A stretch of 64,000 nt of DNA from Dongia_B soli. GTDB lineage: Bacteria; Pseudomonadota; Alphaproteobacteria; Dongiales; Dongiaceae. Below the pieces are notes generated by a model. It made no database searches, was not told the origin of the DNA, and was given only the letters and a program-made list of their open reading frames with translations. Shown here piece after piece: positions 16,272 to 25,301 of the stretch. The stretch's first letter is position 1; every line of letters begins with the position of its first letter. A program made the translations under genes and the position numbers. The stretch covers positions 744,001 to 808,000 of the forward strand of contig NZ_JAXCLW010000002.1 of assembly GCF_034044715.1 (NCBI RefSeq). Reading direction: 5' to 3'.

Positions 16272-17471
16272 ATGCAGATGATTTTCGCTCCCTCGCCTCC
16301 CAGATTTTTCATGCTTAGTCTGCTATGCGCTTTCTCGGTGCTGCCGTTGAACATATTTTTGCCGACATTGCCGAGCATCGCCGCGGATTTTCACGCCGAT
16401 TACGGGCTCATCAGCCTGTCAATCGCGGGATATGCGGCCGTTTCCGCCATACTGGAACTAACCATGGGACCATTGTCGGACCGCTTCGGGCGACGGCCGA
16501 TCGCGCTGACATGTTTGGTGGTATTCGTGGCCGGATCGATCGGCTGCGCATTGGCAACGAATATCCAGGTCTTTCTGGCCTTCCGGGTGCTGCAGGCGAC
16601 CATTACATCCTGCTATCCGGTGTCGATGGCAATGATCAAGGATACAGCCGGCAAGGATCAGGCCGCGAGCCGGATCGGCTATGCGGCGATGGCAGCGGCT
16701 CTCGCACCGATGCTTGGTCCGACTTTAGGCGGTGTCATCGATGAAGCATGGGGGTGGCGGGCCATTTTTTGGAGCCTTGGTCTTGCCGGGACAGCTCTGT
16801 TTGCTCTGTGCTGGTTCACGCTTGATGAGACCAACAAGAACCGGTCGAGCACCATCCGGCAGCAGCTTGAGGCTTATCCAACGCTGCTTCGCGCACCGCG
16901 TTTCTGGGCTTATGGGCTTTGCATGGCATTCTCGACGGGCACATTTTACGCCTTTCTGGCGGGTGCGCCCTTGGCGGCAAAAGTGGTGTTCGACATACCG
17001 CCGGCCATGCTCGGTTTTTATATGGGCACCGTTACGGCAGGTTTCGTGGTCGGCAGTTTCGTATCCGGCCGCTATGCTCGCGGGTATCCTTTGACGGTGA
17101 CCATGATTGCCGGGCGCATCGTCGCCTGCGCCGGTCCTCTGATCGGCTTGGTGATCCTTTTCACCGGCGCCAGGCATCCGGTCGCGTTCTTCGGTCCTTG
17201 CATACTGATCGGCCTGGGCAACGGCCTGACAAATCCAAGCGCTTTCGCTGGGGCACTCTCGGTGCGGCCGAATCTGGCGGGAAGCGCTTCCGGCCTGGCC
17301 GGCTCGATGATGATCTTGGGCGGTGCGGCGCTGTCCTCAATGACCGGCGCGGTGCTGACGGAGGCTAACGCAGCTTATGCCACGCTTTGCATGATGTTGC
17401 TTGCCGCCGTTATTGGGCTGATAGCCGCCTTTTATGTGCTCCTGCTGGACAGACGCGAGGCCCTGGCGTGA
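16272..17471 (+). CDS. Bcr/CflA-family multidrug efflux MFS transporter
   Basis: About 399 residues, twelve membrane spans. It carries the family hallmarks: an N-terminal LPLNIFLPTLPSIAADF, the MFS loop motif GPLSDRFGRRPI and RVLQATITSCYPVSMAMIKD. Bcr/CflA pumps export antibiotics (bicyclomycin, chloramphenicol) or metabolites by proton antiport. The reading frame opens at 16242, inside the attenuator's T tract, but ATG 16272 or 16278 just before the first span is more plausible; neither has a strong ribosome site. Expression probably depends on read-through of the terminator upstream. Confidence 0.9.
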   Translation: MQMIFAPSPPRFFMLSLLCAFSVLPLNIFLPTLPSIAADFHADYGLISLSIAGYAAVSAILELTMGPLSDRFGRRPIALTCLVVFVAGSIGCALATNIQVFLAFRVLQATITSCYPVSMAMIKDTAGKDQAASRIGYAAMAAALAPMLGPTLGGVIDEAWGWRAIFWSLGLAGTALFALCWFTLDETNKNRSSTIRQQLEAYPTLLRAPRFWAYGLCMAFSTGTFYAFLAGAPLAAKVVFDIPPAMLGFYMGTVTAGFVVGSFVSGRYARGYPLTVTMIAGRIVACAGPLIGLVILFTGARHPVAFFGPCILIGLGNGLTNPSAFAGALSVRPNLAGSASGLAGSMMILGGAALSSMTGAVLTEANAAYATLCMMLLAAVIGLIAAFYVLLLDRREALA

Positions 17472-17488
17472 GGAGCCGGCTATTCGCG

Positions 17489-18124
17489 TCAGCGAGAGCG
17501 GATAGCGTCACTGATCAATTTGATGCCGAGGGCGCCGATGATGCCGCTGGCAATCCGGTCGATCCAGACCTTTGAGCGCAAATAGGCTGCACGCGGCGGT
17601 GCCGAAGAAAAGAGCACGGCGACGATCGTGTACCAGCCCGTCTCGATGGCAAAAATCAGCGGCAGCAATACGGCAAATGTCCAGCCTGGCATATTCGCCG
17701 GCAGCAAGGCGGCGAAGATACTGCCATAGGCAATTGCGGTCTTGGGATTGCTAAGCTGCGTCGCGAGGCCGATCAGGAAGGAGCGGCGAAATCCGATTGA
17801 GGCTGCGATGGTCGGCATCTCAAGGGATAGCGGCTGCTTGGCACCACGCCAGATGCGGAACGCCAGATAAACGAGATAAGCACCGCCGGCGACCTTCAAA
17901 CCCAGATAAAGCCAGCCGACCTGGGCAATGACAACCTGCAGGCCTAGCAGCGCCAAGGCGGCAAAGGACATTCCGCCGATGCCCATGCCGAGCGCTGTTG
18001 CGAGGCCGGCGCGACGTGAGAGCGCGACAGAGGTTCGAACCACGAGAACGAAGCTGGGTCCGGGACTTATGGCACCGATCATTACGGCGCCGGCGATGCT
18101 CAGGATGGGCAGCAAGGCGGCCAT
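17489..18124 (-). CDS. LysE/RhtB-family amino-acid exporter
   Basis: 211 residues, six hydrophobic segments. The family signature AVMIGAISPGPSFVLVVRTSVALSRRAGLATALGMGIG appears at about 13-46, and TQLSNPKTAIAYGS about 133-146. RhtB-type proteins export amino acids or homoserine lactones across the inner membrane; the substrate is not predictable. The ATG at 18124 has an ideal GGAGG ribosome site; a frame extending to 18376 lacks one. Convergent with the MFS gene across 17 bp. Confidence 0.92.
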   Translation of the reverse strand: MAALLPILSIAGAVMIGAISPGPSFVLVVRTSVALSRRAGLATALGMGIGGMSFAALALLGLQVVIAQVGWLYLGLKVAGGAYLVYLAFRIWRGAKQPLSLEMPTIAASIGFRRSFLIGLATQLSNPKTAIAYGSIFAALLPANMPGWTFAVLLPLIFAIETGWYTIVAVLFSSAPPRAAYLRSKVWIDRIASGIIGALGIKLISDAIRSR

Positions 18125-18195
18125 AAGTGTTTCCTCCGGCTCCATCGATGTTGGCGATAAGCCTAGCCCGCGAGACCCGGAACCCTCAATGCCGG

Positions 18196-18495
18196 TTAGG
18201 CCGCGATATCCTGGTTGGTAAGGAAGCGCACACCGAATTCGCTCCCGGTGGAGCGGACCCATTCGCAAAGCTGCGTGCCTATGCCGTTGATGGTCAGTTC
18301 GAAACGCCGCGGCAAAGGCTGAAACAGACCGAGCGACAAGCGCGCGCCGGAGGCGGAAATATCCTGCACCGTGCAATCGAACACGCTTTGCCCGCCATTG
18401 ATGAGAATCTTGCCCCCTTTGAGCGCGCGGCGGCGCGGCGCAAGGCGACGATCTTGAGGCCGCGATTCCTGATGCAATGTGACATCGGCTTGCAT
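18196..18495 (-). CDS. PilZ-domain protein
   Basis: About 99 residues, essentially one PilZ domain, which binds cyclic di-GMP. The arginine motif is in RRLAPRRR near the N-terminus and the second motif is DISASGARL (DxSxxG). Stand-alone PilZ proteins act as second-messenger adaptors for motility or exopolysaccharide. The ATG at 18495 has AGGA eight bases upstream; a TTG at 18519 would add eight residues. The partner is unknown. Confidence 0.85.
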   Translation of the reverse strand: MQADVTLHQESRPQDRRLAPRRRALKGGKILINGGQSVFDCTVQDISASGARLSLGLFQPLPRRFELTINGIGTQLCEWVRSTGSEFGVRFLTNQDIAA

Positions 18496-18606
18496 GACGA
18501 TATCCTGCGCACTGTCCAAAGGGTCCCAGACAATAACCTGACTGAGGCCGAATTCCTAGGAGATATTTTAGTCGAAATTGACCGAACCGGTGGTTAAACG
18601 GTTACC

Positions 18607-18999
18607 TTAAACGGCAGCTTTCGCGGCGATGGCTTCAACCTCGATCAGCATGTCCGGATGGGCCAAACCGGCAATCACCATCAAGGTCGAGGCCGGTTGT
18701 GCACCGTGCAAGGCCCGGTCGCGAATGATGCGGCTTGCCGCCACATCGCTGGCCCGGGTCAGCAGGATATTAACCTTAACGAGATCATGCACGCTCATCC
18801 CGCCAGCGGTGAGCAGTGCGACGAGATTGGACCAGGCCAGTTCCGCCTGCGCCTCGAAGCCGGTCGCCAGTTTCTGGTTGAGGTCGCACCCTACCTGGCC
18901 GGAAATATGCAGCCAGCGATAATTTTCGGGTACCAGGACTGCTTGGGAATATCGGCTGAAGGGTGCCGGGGCACTTGCCGGATTGAGACGTTCCAACAT
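18607..18999 (-). CDS. Rid-family protein (RidA-like)
   Basis: 130 residues of the YjgF/YER057c/UK114 fold: YSQAVLVPENYRWLHISGQVG near the N-terminus, VKVNILLTRASD in the middle and MLIEVEAIAAKAAV at the end. In RidA the imine-deaminating arginine lies in a PAR(S/T) context; here the aligned sequence is QPASTLMV with no arginine, so it probably belongs to a Rid subgroup with another activity. It follows the DUF2165 gene by about 10 bp on the same strand. Confidence 0.87.
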   Translation of the reverse strand: MLERLNPASAPAPFSRYSQAVLVPENYRWLHISGQVGCDLNQKLATGFEAQAELAWSNLVALLTAGGMSVHDLVKVNILLTRASDVAASRIIRDRALHGAQPASTLMVIAGLAHPDMLIEVEAIAAKAAV

Positions 19000-19009
19000 G
19001 AGCTTCTCC

Positions 19010-19513
19010 TCAGGACGGCGTTAATTCATCATCTTTCTGCAGCAGGAAGATCAAGACAACCATCATGGTCATGTAGAAGCGGAAAGCGCCTTCTTGGCCG
19101 TTCCAGATCTGTGATTGCCACATCGCAAACCATTCGCCGCCGATTACCATGAAGCCGATGAACCAGTTGACGAAGCCGATCGCGGCGGCAATGACGCCGA
19201 GCGATTTGACACGGTGAAAATCGCGCGCCGGGGCATGCAGCCTCCGCAGAAGCCGGTAGCTACAGATCAGGAAGCCCAGACCGGTCAGGCCCTCCGCTAC
19301 GATGATGAGCCAGTAGCCGGCATGGTGCAAAATGGGCGAAGATATCGCACGCCACATCAGGACATTGCCGGGAAAGGTCGTATCCATCGTCAGGACATGT
19401 TGGACGAAGGCGAAGTTCGAGCCGTAATCGATGATATTGTCGAAAGCGACGAGTAATCCAAACAGCGCCAAACCGAAGGTCATGACGATCTTGGCATAGC
19501 GTGTGGCGATCAT
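19010..19513 (-). CDS. DUF2165 membrane protein
   Basis: 167 residues with four to five membrane spans and charged loops. It matches the DUF2165 pattern: a short N-terminus, ALFGLLVAFDNIIDYGSNFAFVQHVLTMDTTFPGN near 16-50, a central span with EGLTGLGFLICSY, and WQSQIWNGQEGAFRFYMTMMVVLIFLLQKDDE at the end. No function is known for the family. GGGGGG precedes the ATG at 19513. It forms a unit with the Rid protein and is divergent from trmFO. Confidence 0.85.
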   Translation of the reverse strand: MIATRYAKIVMTFGLALFGLLVAFDNIIDYGSNFAFVQHVLTMDTTFPGNVLMWRAISSPILHHAGYWLIIVAEGLTGLGFLICSYRLLRRLHAPARDFHRVKSLGVIAAAIGFVNWFIGFMVIGGEWFAMWQSQIWNGQEGAFRFYMTMMVVLIFLLQKDDELTPS

Positions 19514-19632
19514 GTCCGTCCCCCCCCGAAAGAAGGCGGCTATATTCGGTTGTAAGCGGCGCGGTGTCAAAGTCAGACAGGTTGCGGCATTTGTGGCTTG
19601 TTTCCGGGGCATTGCAGGGCTATCTCTCGCCC

Positions 19633-21018
19633 ATGACGAACAATGCACCTAAAACCGTTCATGTGATCGGCGCCGGTCTCGCCGGCAGCGAAGCCGCCTG
19701 GCAACTTGCCCAAGCGGGTGTGCCGGTCATCCTCCATGAAATGCGGCCGCTGCGTGGCACAGAAGCGCATCAGACCGATCGTTGCGCCGAACTGGTCTGC
19801 TCCAATTCGCTGCGCTCGGATGATGCCGTTAACAATGCCGTCGGGCTGCTGCATGAGGAAATGCGGCGCGCCAATTCGCTGATCCTGCAAAGTGCCGACC
19901 GCCACAAGTTGCCGGCCGGGGGTGCTTTGGCGGTCGACCGCGAGGCATTTGCCGAAGGTGTGACCCAAGCATTGGCACAACATCCCCTGGTCACCATGAC
20001 CCGTGAGGAAATCACCGGCCTGCCGCCGGAGGAGTGGGACAGCGTCATCGTCGCGACCGGCCCCCTCACCTCGCCGGCCTTGTCGCAGGCGGTGCTTGAT
20101 GTGACAGGTGAAGCGGCGCTGAGCTTCTTCGATGCAATCGCGCCGATCGTGCACCGTGACAGCATCGATATGGAAAAGGCCTGGTTCCAATCGCGCTATG
20201 ACGAGAAAGGCGCCGGCGGTACCGGGGCCGGCGGCGACGGCGCCGATTACATCAATTGCTCGCTCGATAAGCCGGTTTATAACGATTTCATCGAGGCGCT
20301 GCTGACCGGCGAAAAGACCGACTTCAAGGAATGGGAGCAATCGACGCCTTATTTTGAAGGCTGCCTGCCGATCGAAGTCATGGCAGCGCGCGGTCCGCAG
20401 ACCTTGCGCTTCGGGCCGATGAAGCCGGTCGGCTTATTCAACCCGCATGACCAGCGGCGGCCTTATGCCGTCGTGCAATTGCGCCAGGACAATGCGCTCG
20501 GCACGCTCTACAATATCGTCGGTTTCCAGACAAAGCTGAAGCATGCCGAACAGGTACGTGTCTTCCGCATGATCCCCGGGTTGGAAAATGCAGAATTTGC
20601 CCGTCTGGGCGGGCTGCATCGCAACACCTTTCTCAACAGCCCCAAATTGCTGGATCGCAGCCTGCGGCTGAAAGCGCGGCCCAGCTTGCGTTTCGCTGGC
20701 CAGGTCACCGGCGTCGAAGGCTATGTAGAAAGTGCGGCGATCGGCCTGCTGGCGGGACGCTTCGCCGCCGCCGAACGGCTAGGCCGCGTGATCGTCACAC
20801 CGCCGCCGACCACGGCCATGGGCGCGCTTCTAAGCCATATCACGGTCAATGCGGATGCAAAGACGTTCCAGCCGATGAACGTCAATTTCGGCCTGTTCCC
20901 GGAGATTGCCTCGCCTGGAGGCCTAACCAAGGCCCAGTTGCGCGAGTGGAAAGCCGGCCGTAAACCGCGTTTGTCCGAACGGGCGCTGCAGGACCTGAGC
21001 GGCTGGCTCACGGCCTGA
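19633..21018 (+). CDS. trmFO: Methylenetetrahydrofolate-tRNA-(uracil-54) C5-methyltransferase
   Basis: 461 residues of TrmFO (formerly Gid), the FAD- and folate-dependent enzyme making ribothymidine at position 54 of tRNA. The N-terminal FAD site is VHVIGAGLAGSEAAWQLAQAGVPV (about 9-32), followed by the family block LHEMRP...CAELVCSNSLRSD, which includes the conserved cysteine. The C-terminus has GALLSHIT and FQPMNVNFGLFP. The longer upstream frame to 19501 is not supported. It converges with a lipoprotein gene at a 6-bp gap. Confidence 0.96.
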   Translation: MTNNAPKTVHVIGAGLAGSEAAWQLAQAGVPVILHEMRPLRGTEAHQTDRCAELVCSNSLRSDDAVNNAVGLLHEEMRRANSLILQSADRHKLPAGGALAVDREAFAEGVTQALAQHPLVTMTREEITGLPPEEWDSVIVATGPLTSPALSQAVLDVTGEAALSFFDAIAPIVHRDSIDMEKAWFQSRYDEKGAGGTGAGGDGADYINCSLDKPVYNDFIEALLTGEKTDFKEWEQSTPYFEGCLPIEVMAARGPQTLRFGPMKPVGLFNPHDQRRPYAVVQLRQDNALGTLYNIVGFQTKLKHAEQVRVFRMIPGLENAEFARLGGLHRNTFLNSPKLLDRSLRLKARPSLRFAGQVTGVEGYVESAAIGLLAGRFAAAERLGRVIVTPPPTTAMGALLSHITVNADAKTFQPMNVNFGLFPEIASPGGLTKAQLREWKAGRKPRLSERALQDLSGWLTA

Positions 21019-21024
21019 CTGCAG

Positions 21025-21690
21025 CTAGGCATCGCGCATGCTCAGACGTACAGCGGCGCGATGAAAGAACTGCAATCCCATGGCCTCGCCGATGCATTCA
21101 CTGTAATCGCCATCATCGCTGAGTTTCTCGCAGCGCTGCCGCAGCGGTTGGACGATCTCCAACTGACGCGGCATTTCCTGGCGAATGCAGGATCGCGTTT
21201 CCGTCTTGCGGTCGACGCATACATTGATCACACCGATGGCGAAGCCTTTCACCAGCTTCTTTAAAAACGGTTGCGGCTTGCGCCAATCGGCCGATTGCAT
21301 CTCCGGGCGATTGGAAGGCGGAATTTTGCTGCGCATATCGGCGGCGAGACTGCCCATGCTGATGCATTCGACATACGGATCGATCGCCATCAGCGGCGCG
21401 CAGGCCCGCTGACCTTCCGCCGGGGTGGCGAAAGCTTGGACTAGTTTCACGCGAAAGCATTTCTGCATGGCCGGCACCGCACCGCTTTGCTGGCAGTTCT
21501 CCGCAAGTTCCTCTCCGATCACGCGCGTCACCGCATCATATTCGGCGGCGAAGTAACGAGCATCATGGCTAGTTTCCGATTGCTGCGCCGCCGTATCAGC
21601 CTCGGGTGAGCCCGATTGGCAGGCTGCAAGGGGCAGGATCAGGAGAAGGGCCAGCAGCGTCACGAGAAGGATGCCGGCAGCTCTGTTCAT
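21025..21690 (-). CDS. Hypothetical lipoprotein, cysteine-rich
   Basis: 221 residues. A hydrophobic signal ends in a lipobox LAAC (cysteine about 24). The mature domain has about nine further cysteines in a spread pattern (ENCQQSG, MQKCFRV, RACAPLM, YVECISM, INVCVDR, RSCIRQE, QRCEKLS, SECIGE), suggesting disulfides in the periplasm. I do not recognise the family. It follows glpK on the same strand with a 34-bp gap and may be co-transcribed. Confidence 0.75.
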   Translation of the reverse strand: MNRAAGILLVTLLALLLILPLAACQSGSPEADTAAQQSETSHDARYFAAEYDAVTRVIGEELAENCQQSGAVPAMQKCFRVKLVQAFATPAEGQRACAPLMAIDPYVECISMGSLAADMRSKIPPSNRPEMQSADWRKPQPFLKKLVKGFAIGVINVCVDRKTETRSCIRQEMPRQLEIVQPLRQRCEKLSDDGDYSECIGEAMGLQFFHRAAVRLSMRDA

Positions 21691-21724
21691 TTGCCCTCAC
21701 CTCCTCTTATAACAGGTTCCGTCG

Positions 21725-23239
21725 TCAGGTCGGGCTGTTCTGCACGCGTTTAACGGCGGCCCGCCATCCCTTATAGAGATGCTCCCGGTCGACCTCGGGC
21801 ATCCTCGGTTGGAACAAGCGATCCCGCTGCCATGTTCCGGCGACCTCGTCCAGTGAGGCGAAAAGACCGCTACCAAGGCCGGCGCAGATCGCAGCACCCA
21901 ATGCCGTGGTTTCCGCCACCACCGGGCGTTCCACCGGCATATTCAGAATGTCGGCAAGAAACTGCATGACCCAATCATTCTTCACCATGCCACCATCGAC
22001 CCGGAGCTTTCGGGTGCTGAGATCGGCATTGCCGCCGCCGCTGCCGGTATCGCTCGCCCCGGCATCGTTCGCCATGGCTTCCATCAGATCTCGGGTCTGA
22101 TAGCAGACGGCTTCCAGGGCGGAACGAACCACTTCGGCAATACCGGTATCGCGGGTGAGGCCGAACAGCGCACCGCGTGCCGAAGGGTCCCAATAAGGCG
22201 CGCCAAGACCGGTGAAGGCTGGCACCAGATAGACACCATTATTGCCGGCAATCGACCGTGCCAAGGCTTCTGTTTCGCCGGCTTGATGTATCAATTTCAA
22301 TCCGTCGCGCAGCCATTGCACAGCGGCGCCGGCGACGAAAATGCTGCCTTCGATAGCATAGGCAAGCTCGCCTTTTAGGCGATAGCCGATGGTCGTGAGC
22401 AGGCGGTTGCGCGATGTCACCGCTTTGGAGCCAGTGTTCAACAAGGCGAAACATCCCGTTCCATAGGTGCTTTTGATCATGCCGGGTTTGAAGCAGGCCT
22501 GACCGATCACGGCCGCCTGCTGATCGCCCGCCATGCCACTGATCGGCAGGCTAATGCCAATCGCGCTGATCTCGCTCTGGCCGAACAACCCTGCATTGTC
22601 GCGGACCTCCGGCAGCATTGAGGCTGGAATCCGGAAGAGATCCAGCAACTCTTCATCCCAGCGGAGATCGTGGATATTGTAGAGCATAGTGCGTGAGGCA
22701 TTGGTAATGTCGGTCGCATGCACCTTGCCCCCGGTCAGGCGATAAAGTAGGAAACAATCAATAGTTCCGAACATCAGGTCGCCGGCATCGGCGGCCTCGC
22801 GTGCACCCGGCACGTTTTCCAGGATCCAGGCGATCTTGGTCGCGGAGAAATAGGAATCGATCAGAAGGCCGGTTTTCGCTTGGATCTTCGGTTCGAGGCC
22901 GCGGTCAATCAATTGACGGCACAAAGGTGCTCCGCGCCGGTCCTGCCAGACGATGGCATTGTGGATCGGCTTGCCGGTGCGCCGATCCCAAACGACAGCG
23001 GTTTCACGTTGATTGGTAATGCCGATTGCGGCGACCGTTTCCTTCGCTTTCGCCGTCACCTCGCGGCACAAATCGGCGGTATGCGACCAGATATCCTGGG
23101 GATCGTGTTCCACCCAGCCGTCATTGGGGAAGATCTGCGGCAATTCGCGTTGCGCTACTGCCTGGATGGTGCCCTGACGATCGAACAGGATAGCCCGGGT
23201 CGAGGTCGTGCCTTGGTCAATAGTGAGGATGGCTGCCAT
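21725..23239 (-). CDS. glpK: Glycerol kinase
   Basis: 504 residues of the FGGY carbohydrate kinase family. The phosphate-binding N-terminus is ILTIDQGTTSTRAILFD (about 4-20). Glycerol-site blocks are GITNQRET, TKIAWILENV and GTIDCFLLYRLTGG. LRVDGGMVKND and ETTALGAAICAGL complete the C-terminal half. It phosphorylates glycerol to glycerol 3-phosphate with ATP. A glycine/serine-rich insert (about 22010-22080) precedes the LRVDGG block where most GlpK proteins have a short linker. No glpF or glpD is next to it. It lies 10 bp after upp. Confidence 0.95.
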   Translation of the reverse strand: MAAILTIDQGTTSTRAILFDRQGTIQAVAQRELPQIFPNDGWVEHDPQDIWSHTADLCREVTAKAKETVAAIGITNQRETAVVWDRRTGKPIHNAIVWQDRRGAPLCRQLIDRGLEPKIQAKTGLLIDSYFSATKIAWILENVPGAREAADAGDLMFGTIDCFLLYRLTGGKVHATDITNASRTMLYNIHDLRWDEELLDLFRIPASMLPEVRDNAGLFGQSEISAIGISLPISGMAGDQQAAVIGQACFKPGMIKSTYGTGCFALLNTGSKAVTSRNRLLTTIGYRLKGELAYAIEGSIFVAGAAVQWLRDGLKLIHQAGETEALARSIAGNNGVYLVPAFTGLGAPYWDPSARGALFGLTRDTGIAEVVRSALEAVCYQTRDLMEAMANDAGASDTGSGGGNADLSTRKLRVDGGMVKNDWVMQFLADILNMPVERPVVAETTALGAAICAGLGSGLFASLDEVAGTWQRDRLFQPRMPEVDREHLYKGWRAAVKRVQNSPT

Positions 23240-23249
23240 ATGCGCGCTC

Positions 23250-23939
23250 TTATTTGGTCCCGAAGATGCGGTCGCCGGCATCGCCGAGGCCGGGAATGAT
23301 ATAGGCGTTCTCGTTCAGATGGGAATCGAGCGAGGCAGAATAGATTTGAATCTTCGGATGGGCGCGGGTGAAAACGCCCACACCTTCCGGCGCGGCCACC
23401 AGCACCATCATCAAAATGTTCTCATCGGCAACGCCGTACTTATTCAAGACATCGGCCGCCGCTGCCGCGGAATGACCCGTCGCCAGCATCGGATCGACCA
23501 GGATGAAAGTGCGGCCTTCCGGCTCCGGCAGTTTGACGAAATATTCGATCGGCCTTTTGGTTTCGTGATCGCGGTAGAGGCCGACATGCCCGACGCGGGC
23601 GGAAGGGATCAGCTCGAGCAGGCCATCGGCCATGCCCAGGCCGGCCCGTAGGATCGGCACCACCGCCACCTTTTTGCCGGCGATGACCGGCGCATCCATC
23701 GTGGTCAGAGGCGTCTCGATCCGCATTGTCGTCATCGGCAGACGACGGGTGATTTCGTAGCCCATCAGCAAGGAAATTTCCTTCAGGAGCTGGCGAAACA
23801 GGATGGTCGGCGTCGCCTTGTCCCGCATCATGCTGAGCTTGTGCTGGATCAGCGGATGATGGAGGACATGCAGCTGCGGAAAATCCGGATTGATGATCGG
23901 CATTGACGGAACCTTCGTTCGTTCTTTTGATGTGTTCAT
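23250..23939 (-). CDS. upp: Uracil phosphoribosyltransferase
   Basis: 229 residues. The PRPP loop ILVDPMLATGHSA lies at about 147-159, and the uracil-binding C-terminus is YIIPGLGDAGDRIFGTK. It salvages uracil to UMP and so competes for uracil with the catabolic island. An internal ATG at 23903 (MPIINPDF) would give the more usual family length of about 217 residues. First gene of a unit with glpK; divergent from the flavoprotein gene. Confidence 0.95.
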   Translation of the reverse strand: MNTSKERTKVPSMPIINPDFPQLHVLHHPLIQHKLSMMRDKATPTILFRQLLKEISLLMGYEITRRLPMTTMRIETPLTTMDAPVIAGKKVAVVPILRAGLGMADGLLELIPSARVGHVGLYRDHETKRPIEYFVKLPEPEGRTFILVDPMLATGHSAAAAADVLNKYGVADENILMMVLVAAPEGVGVFTRAHPKIQIYSASLDSHLNENAYIIPGLGDAGDRIFGTK

Positions 23940-24071
23940 GACCTACCTTACGAACTCGGCCCCCCATCGACAAGCGCCGACCGACCGGAAACGGATCTGC
24001 ACCGTATTGGTTGAGCCGGGCGGGCGACGGCTTTAATCTCCGGCGCCAGGAAATTGGCGGTTGGGAAACAG

Positions 24072-25301
24072 ATGCCGACGGAAATGCTTCGTCCGACAAT
24101 TGCTGTGATTGGTGCCGGGCCGGCCGGGTTGATGGCGGCGGAATGCCTGAGCGCCGCCGGTCTCGGCGTGACGGTTTTTGATGGCATGGCGACCCCGGGG
24201 CGCAAGTTCCTCATGGCGGGGCGCGGCGGGCTCAATCTCACCCATAGCGAAAGGATCGAACAATTCGTTGAGCGATATGGCCTCCAGGCCACTCGGTTCC
24301 GTCGGTATTTGAGCCGCTTCTCACCGCAAGATTTGCGTAGCTGGGCGGATGGGTTAGGAGCCGAGACCTTTATCGGCTCGTCGGGCCGTGTCTTTCCCAA
24401 AGCGATGAAGGCCAGCGGCCTGTTGCGCGCCTGGCTCGCGCGGCTGGTCGCCCAAGGTGTCGATCTCCGGCTATGCCATCATTGGCAGGGGTGGTCCGGC
24501 GAGCATCTGCTCTTTCGCCTGGCCGATGGTGACGAGATGCGGGTCGCGCCGGAAGCGATTGTGTTAGCTTTAGGCGGAGCTAGCTGGCCGAAGCTAGGCG
24601 CTGATGGCGGCTGGATATCTCTGCTTGAGGACCAGGACATCACCGTCCGACCGATGCGTCCCAGCAATTGCGGCTTCGAGACCGACTGGTCGGCGCATTT
24701 TCGCGACAAGGCCGCGGGCCGGCCGTTGAAGAATCTCATGCTATCCTTGGGCCATCATCACGCGCGCGGCGAAGTCATGATCACCGGCTATGGCATAGAG
24801 GGCGGGCCGGTCTATGCCTTGAGCGCCGCGATCCGCGACAGCCTGGCAGACCGCGAGCCCGTTGCGGTTAGCTGCGATCTGAAGCCGGACATGGCCGTCG
24901 GAGTATTGGCGCAGCGTCTGGCCGCAAGGCGGCACGGGCAAAGCCTGTCGCAATTCCTGAAGAAGGATCTTGGTCTCGCTGAAGTGACCTATAGCCTGCT
25001 GCGCGAGGTGTCTGCACCAGTACCGAGCGAGCCACATGAAATCGCAGCTTTGCTGAAAGCGCTACCGATCCGGATTTACCGGACTCGGCCGATCGAACAG
25101 GCAATCTCCAGTGCCGGCGGCATCGATTTCGCATCGCTGACTGAGGATTTGATGCTGCGCGCCAAGCCGGGCATCTTTGTTTGCGGCGAGATGCTTGATT
25201 GGGAAGCGCCTACCGGCGGCTATCTGTTGCAGGGCTGTCTCTCCACCGCCGTCATCGCCGCCGATGGCGTCCGTTCCTGGCTGAGCAGCAATCCGTCTTA
25301 A
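24072..25301 (+). CDS. BaiN/HI0933-family flavoprotein
   Basis: 409 residues of the HI0933-like NAD(P)/FAD-dependent oxidoreductase family. An FAD Rossmann motif IAVIGAGPAGLMAAECLSAAG (about 10-30) opens the protein, GRKFLMAGRGGLNLTHSE follows near 44-61, and the C-terminus has the second FAD block AGGIDF...GEMLDWEAPTGGYLLQGCLSTAVIA. The conserved SGRVFPKAMKASGLL block matches the subgroup called TIGR03862. Physiological substrate unknown. GGGA precedes ATG 24072. The 3' end overlaps the convergent epimerase gene by 4 bp. Confidence 0.88.
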   Translation: MPTEMLRPTIAVIGAGPAGLMAAECLSAAGLGVTVFDGMATPGRKFLMAGRGGLNLTHSERIEQFVERYGLQATRFRRYLSRFSPQDLRSWADGLGAETFIGSSGRVFPKAMKASGLLRAWLARLVAQGVDLRLCHHWQGWSGEHLLFRLADGDEMRVAPEAIVLALGGASWPKLGADGGWISLLEDQDITVRPMRPSNCGFETDWSAHFRDKAAGRPLKNLMLSLGHHHARGEVMITGYGIEGGPVYALSAAIRDSLADREPVAVSCDLKPDMAVGVLAQRLAARRHGQSLSQFLKKDLGLAEVTYSLLREVSAPVPSEPHEIAALLKALPIRIYRTRPIEQAISSAGGIDFASLTEDLMLRAKPGIFVCGEMLDWEAPTGGYLLQGCLSTAVIAADGVRSWLSSNPS

